A DNA stretch of 23,875 nt, from NCBI GenBank assembly GCA_002449915.1, contig DJXY01000131.1:1-23875 (forward strand), written 5' to 3'. Source of the DNA: Oribacterium sp. UBA6992. Lineage in GTDB: Bacteria; Bacillota; Clostridia; Lachnospirales; Lachnospiraceae. A program made the position numbers and the translations under genes. Below the pieces are notes generated by a model. It was given only the letters and a program-made list of their open reading frames with translations. It was not told the DNA's origin and searched no databases. Position 1 is the first letter of the stretch. The number at the start of each line of letters is the position of its first letter. Shown in pieces: positions 23,097 to 23,875 of the stretch.

Positions 23097-23239
23097 GTGA
23101 ACTTGCCTCCTGTTATATAGATTCTTTGATTTTCACTCCTGAATCCATTCCTTTCTTTTTTAGTGAATTGATACAGAATGAATCGGGGAAACAGGAGGTC
23201 TCTTACGCGGACGGATCCGATAAACCTCCTTTCCTTTCC

Positions 23240-23254
23240 AGAACATGATGTTCT
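23240..23254. promoter_or_regulatory. 7+1+7 palindrome in the leader of the 102-aa gene
   Basis: AGAACAT, one base, and ATGTTCT form an inverted repeat starting about 13 nt after the predicted transcription start on the minus strand. Its position suits a repressor site. Its binding protein is unknown. Confidence 0.4.
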
Positions 23255-23273
23255 TAAGAAATGTGATACATTA

Positions 23274-23279
23274 AGTATA
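23274..23279 (-). promoter_or_regulatory. -10 hexamer of the 102-aa gene
   Basis: TATACT on the minus strand has no matching -35 at 16-18 bp, but 17-bp-period direct repeats begin 36 bp upstream. That layout is typical of activator-dependent promoters. The predicted start, near 23267, leaves a leader of about 170 nt, which contains an AGGAGG (around 23224-23229) and a CCTCC-bearing segment (around 23193-23200) that could pair. Confidence 0.45.
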
Positions 23280-23314
23280 AAGGAAAGTACGAAAAAGTGT
23301 GATTATCTATATTA

Positions 23315-23352
23315 GGATAATATTCTTAAAAGGATAATATTCATAAAAAGAT
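23315..23352. repeat. Direct repeats of GGATAATATTC, 17-bp period
   Basis: GGATAATATTC occurs at 23315-23325 and 23332-23342, and a degenerate third copy (GATAAC at 23350) keeps the same 17-bp spacing. It lies upstream of the TATACT -10 of the 102-aa gene. The pair at 17625 and 17642 has the same core, GATAATAT, and the same period. Confidence 0.65.
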
Positions 23353-23358
23353 AACGCT

Positions 23359-23475
23359 ATATATGGTGGAAAGCGTTTATGAATTTAAATGTATATGCCA
23401 TATATTGAAAGATCTATTGAAAATTAATTATTGCTGCAAGGAACTCGAGTAGATAAGAATGCCCGTCTGACGGGC
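23359..23475. other. Inverted repeats between the direct repeats and the tRNA terminator
   Basis: This stretch has no credible gene. It contains ATATATGG (23359-23366) matched by CCATATAT (23398-23405), 31 bp apart, and GCCCGTC-T-GACGGGC (23461-23475). The second, on the minus strand, is followed by ATTCTTATC, so it could act as a weak back-up terminator for the tRNA operon. Confidence 0.4.
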
Positions 23476-23494
23476 CATAGATATACACAAAACG

Positions 23495-23522
23495 CAAAAA
23501 AAGAACAGCTTCCGCTGTTCTT
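23495..23522 (-). terminator. Intrinsic terminator of the tRNA operon
   Basis: On the minus strand AAGAACAGC pairs with GCTGTTCTT around loop GGAA and is followed by a TTTTTTT run. It begins 6 bp after the 3' end of tRNA-Glu. Confidence 0.92.
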
Positions 23523-23528
23523 AACTCA

Positions 23529-23600
23529 TGACGCCAAGCAGATTCGAACTGCTGATACCACCGTGAAAGGGTGGTGTCTTAACCGCTTGACCATGGCGCC
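23529..23600 (-). tRNA. tRNA-Glu (TTC)
   Basis: The 72-nt gene folds into a full cloverleaf: acceptor GGCGCCA with TGGCGTC (one G-U pair), anticodon stem CCACC/GGTGG around CTTTCAC giving anticodon TTC, and a canonical T-loop TTCGAAT between AGCAG and CTGCT. CCA is not encoded. It is the last tRNA before the terminator. Confidence 0.95.
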
Positions 23601-23606
23601 ACAAAA

Positions 23607-23677
23607 AGGCGAAGACCGGATTCGGACCGGTGATCAGGGTGTTGCAGACCCACGCCTTACCACTTGGCTACTTCGCC
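23607..23677 (-). tRNA. tRNA-Cys (GCA) with atypical T-loop
   Basis: The 71-nt gene has acceptor GGCGAAG/CTTCGCC, discriminator U73 (the Cys identity base), D-loop AAGTGGTAA and anticodon loop CTGCAAC with GCA. Two oddities are visible: the T-loop is TCCGAAT instead of TTCGAAT, so position 55 is C, and base pair 27-43 is T-T. CCA is not encoded. It lies between tRNA-Asn and tRNA-Glu in one transcript. Confidence 0.93.
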
Positions 23678-23727
23678 ATATTTTGAAAACGTACCAGGTA
23701 ATATGGAACCTGGATTCTAACGTCTAG

Positions 23728-23800
23728 CTCCCCCAGTTGGACTCGAACCAACGACACCGCGGTTAACAGCCGCGTGCTCTACCGACTGAGCTATAGAGGA
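23728..23800 (-). tRNA. tRNA-Asn (GTT)
   Basis: The 73-nt gene has acceptor TCCTCTA/TGGGGGA with two G-U pairs, D-arm with AGTCGGTAGA, anticodon loop CTGTTAA with GTT, a canonical T-loop TTCGAGT and discriminator G73. CCA is not encoded. It is the first tRNA after the promoter. Confidence 0.95.
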
Positions 23801-23824
23801 ATAACAGAAATATCTGATTGAAAC

Positions 23825-23853
23825 ATCTTATCAAACTATTAGATAAGTGTCAA
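23825..23853 (-). promoter_or_regulatory. Promoter of the tRNA operon
   Basis: A perfect TTGACA (23848-23853) is followed after exactly 17 bases by TAAGAT (23825-23830) on the minus strand. Transcription would begin near 23818, 18 nt before tRNA-Asn. Confidence 0.85.
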
Positions 23854-23875
23854 CATCAAACCTAACCGGACCAAA

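Noticed and set aside
23431..23727. Plus-strand 98-codon frame at the window end
   Set aside because: It runs across the terminator and antisense to tRNA-Glu and tRNA-Cys, so it is not a gene.

Overview
The window reads as a chromosomal segment of a low-to-mid GC Gram-positive Clostridia, most likely a Lachnospiraceae-type bacterium (inference). The grounds are the neighbourhoods ssb between rpsF and rpsR, gdpP-rplI-dnaB and holB-ricT-trmN6, a mecA homologue, strong AGGAGG ribosome sites, and an MMPL exporter paired with a long secreted coiled-coil protein. All confident protein genes except one TetR regulator, and all three tRNAs, lie on the minus strand, so the text below goes from low to high coordinate while transcription mostly runs the other way.

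Region 28-7389 is an envelope module. A TetR-family regulator (plus strand) is divergent from a three-gene minus-strand operon: MMPL/RND exporter, 897-aa secreted coiled-coil protein, and a secreted protein with Fn3-like and cell-wall-binding repeats. The 346-bp divergent region holds a TTGCGT-N17-TATAAT promoter, a 14-bp palindrome with a degenerate copy over the -10, and a hairpin next to the exporter ribosome site. Region 7390-7792 has no credible protein gene, but it has a complete promoter, an inverted repeat at the predicted start and a strong intrinsic terminator: a candidate orphan small RNA of about 180 nt with a CCTCC-bearing loop.

Region 7793-14536 is housekeeping: a DUF1858 redox-disulfide protein, mecA with its own promoter and palindrome, dnaB, rplI, gdpP (c-di-AMP phosphodiesterase), then the rpsF-ssb-rpsR operon with its own promoter and terminator, and a DUF951 protein. 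Region 14608-16258 has a GNAT acetyltransferase overlapping a DUF2156 (LPG-synthase C-terminal-like) gene. Region 16372-17576 is a small secretion cluster: a SipW-type signal peptidase, a one-membrane-span protein, and a secreted-protein gene broken by one in-frame TAA and an apparent one-base loss in a G run.

Region 17716-22664 is a probable six-gene operon: birA, a membrane-anchored low-complexity protein, a guanylate-kinase-like protein, holB, ricT and trmN6, with a promoter before birA and a terminator after trmN6. Region 22788-23360 has an unrecognised 102-aa gene with a long leader and a promoter preceded by 17-bp-period direct repeats. The same repeat design occurs before the broken secretion gene. 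Region 23495-23853 is a tRNA operon (Asn, Cys, Glu) with a near-consensus promoter and a terminator; the tRNA-Cys has an atypical T-loop.

The most noteworthy items are the orphan small-RNA candidate, the TetR/MMPL/coiled-coil/wall-binding module, the shared 17-bp-period repeats, the decayed secretion cluster and the odd tRNA-Cys. No CRISPR array, insertion sequence, integrase or prophage gene was seen.
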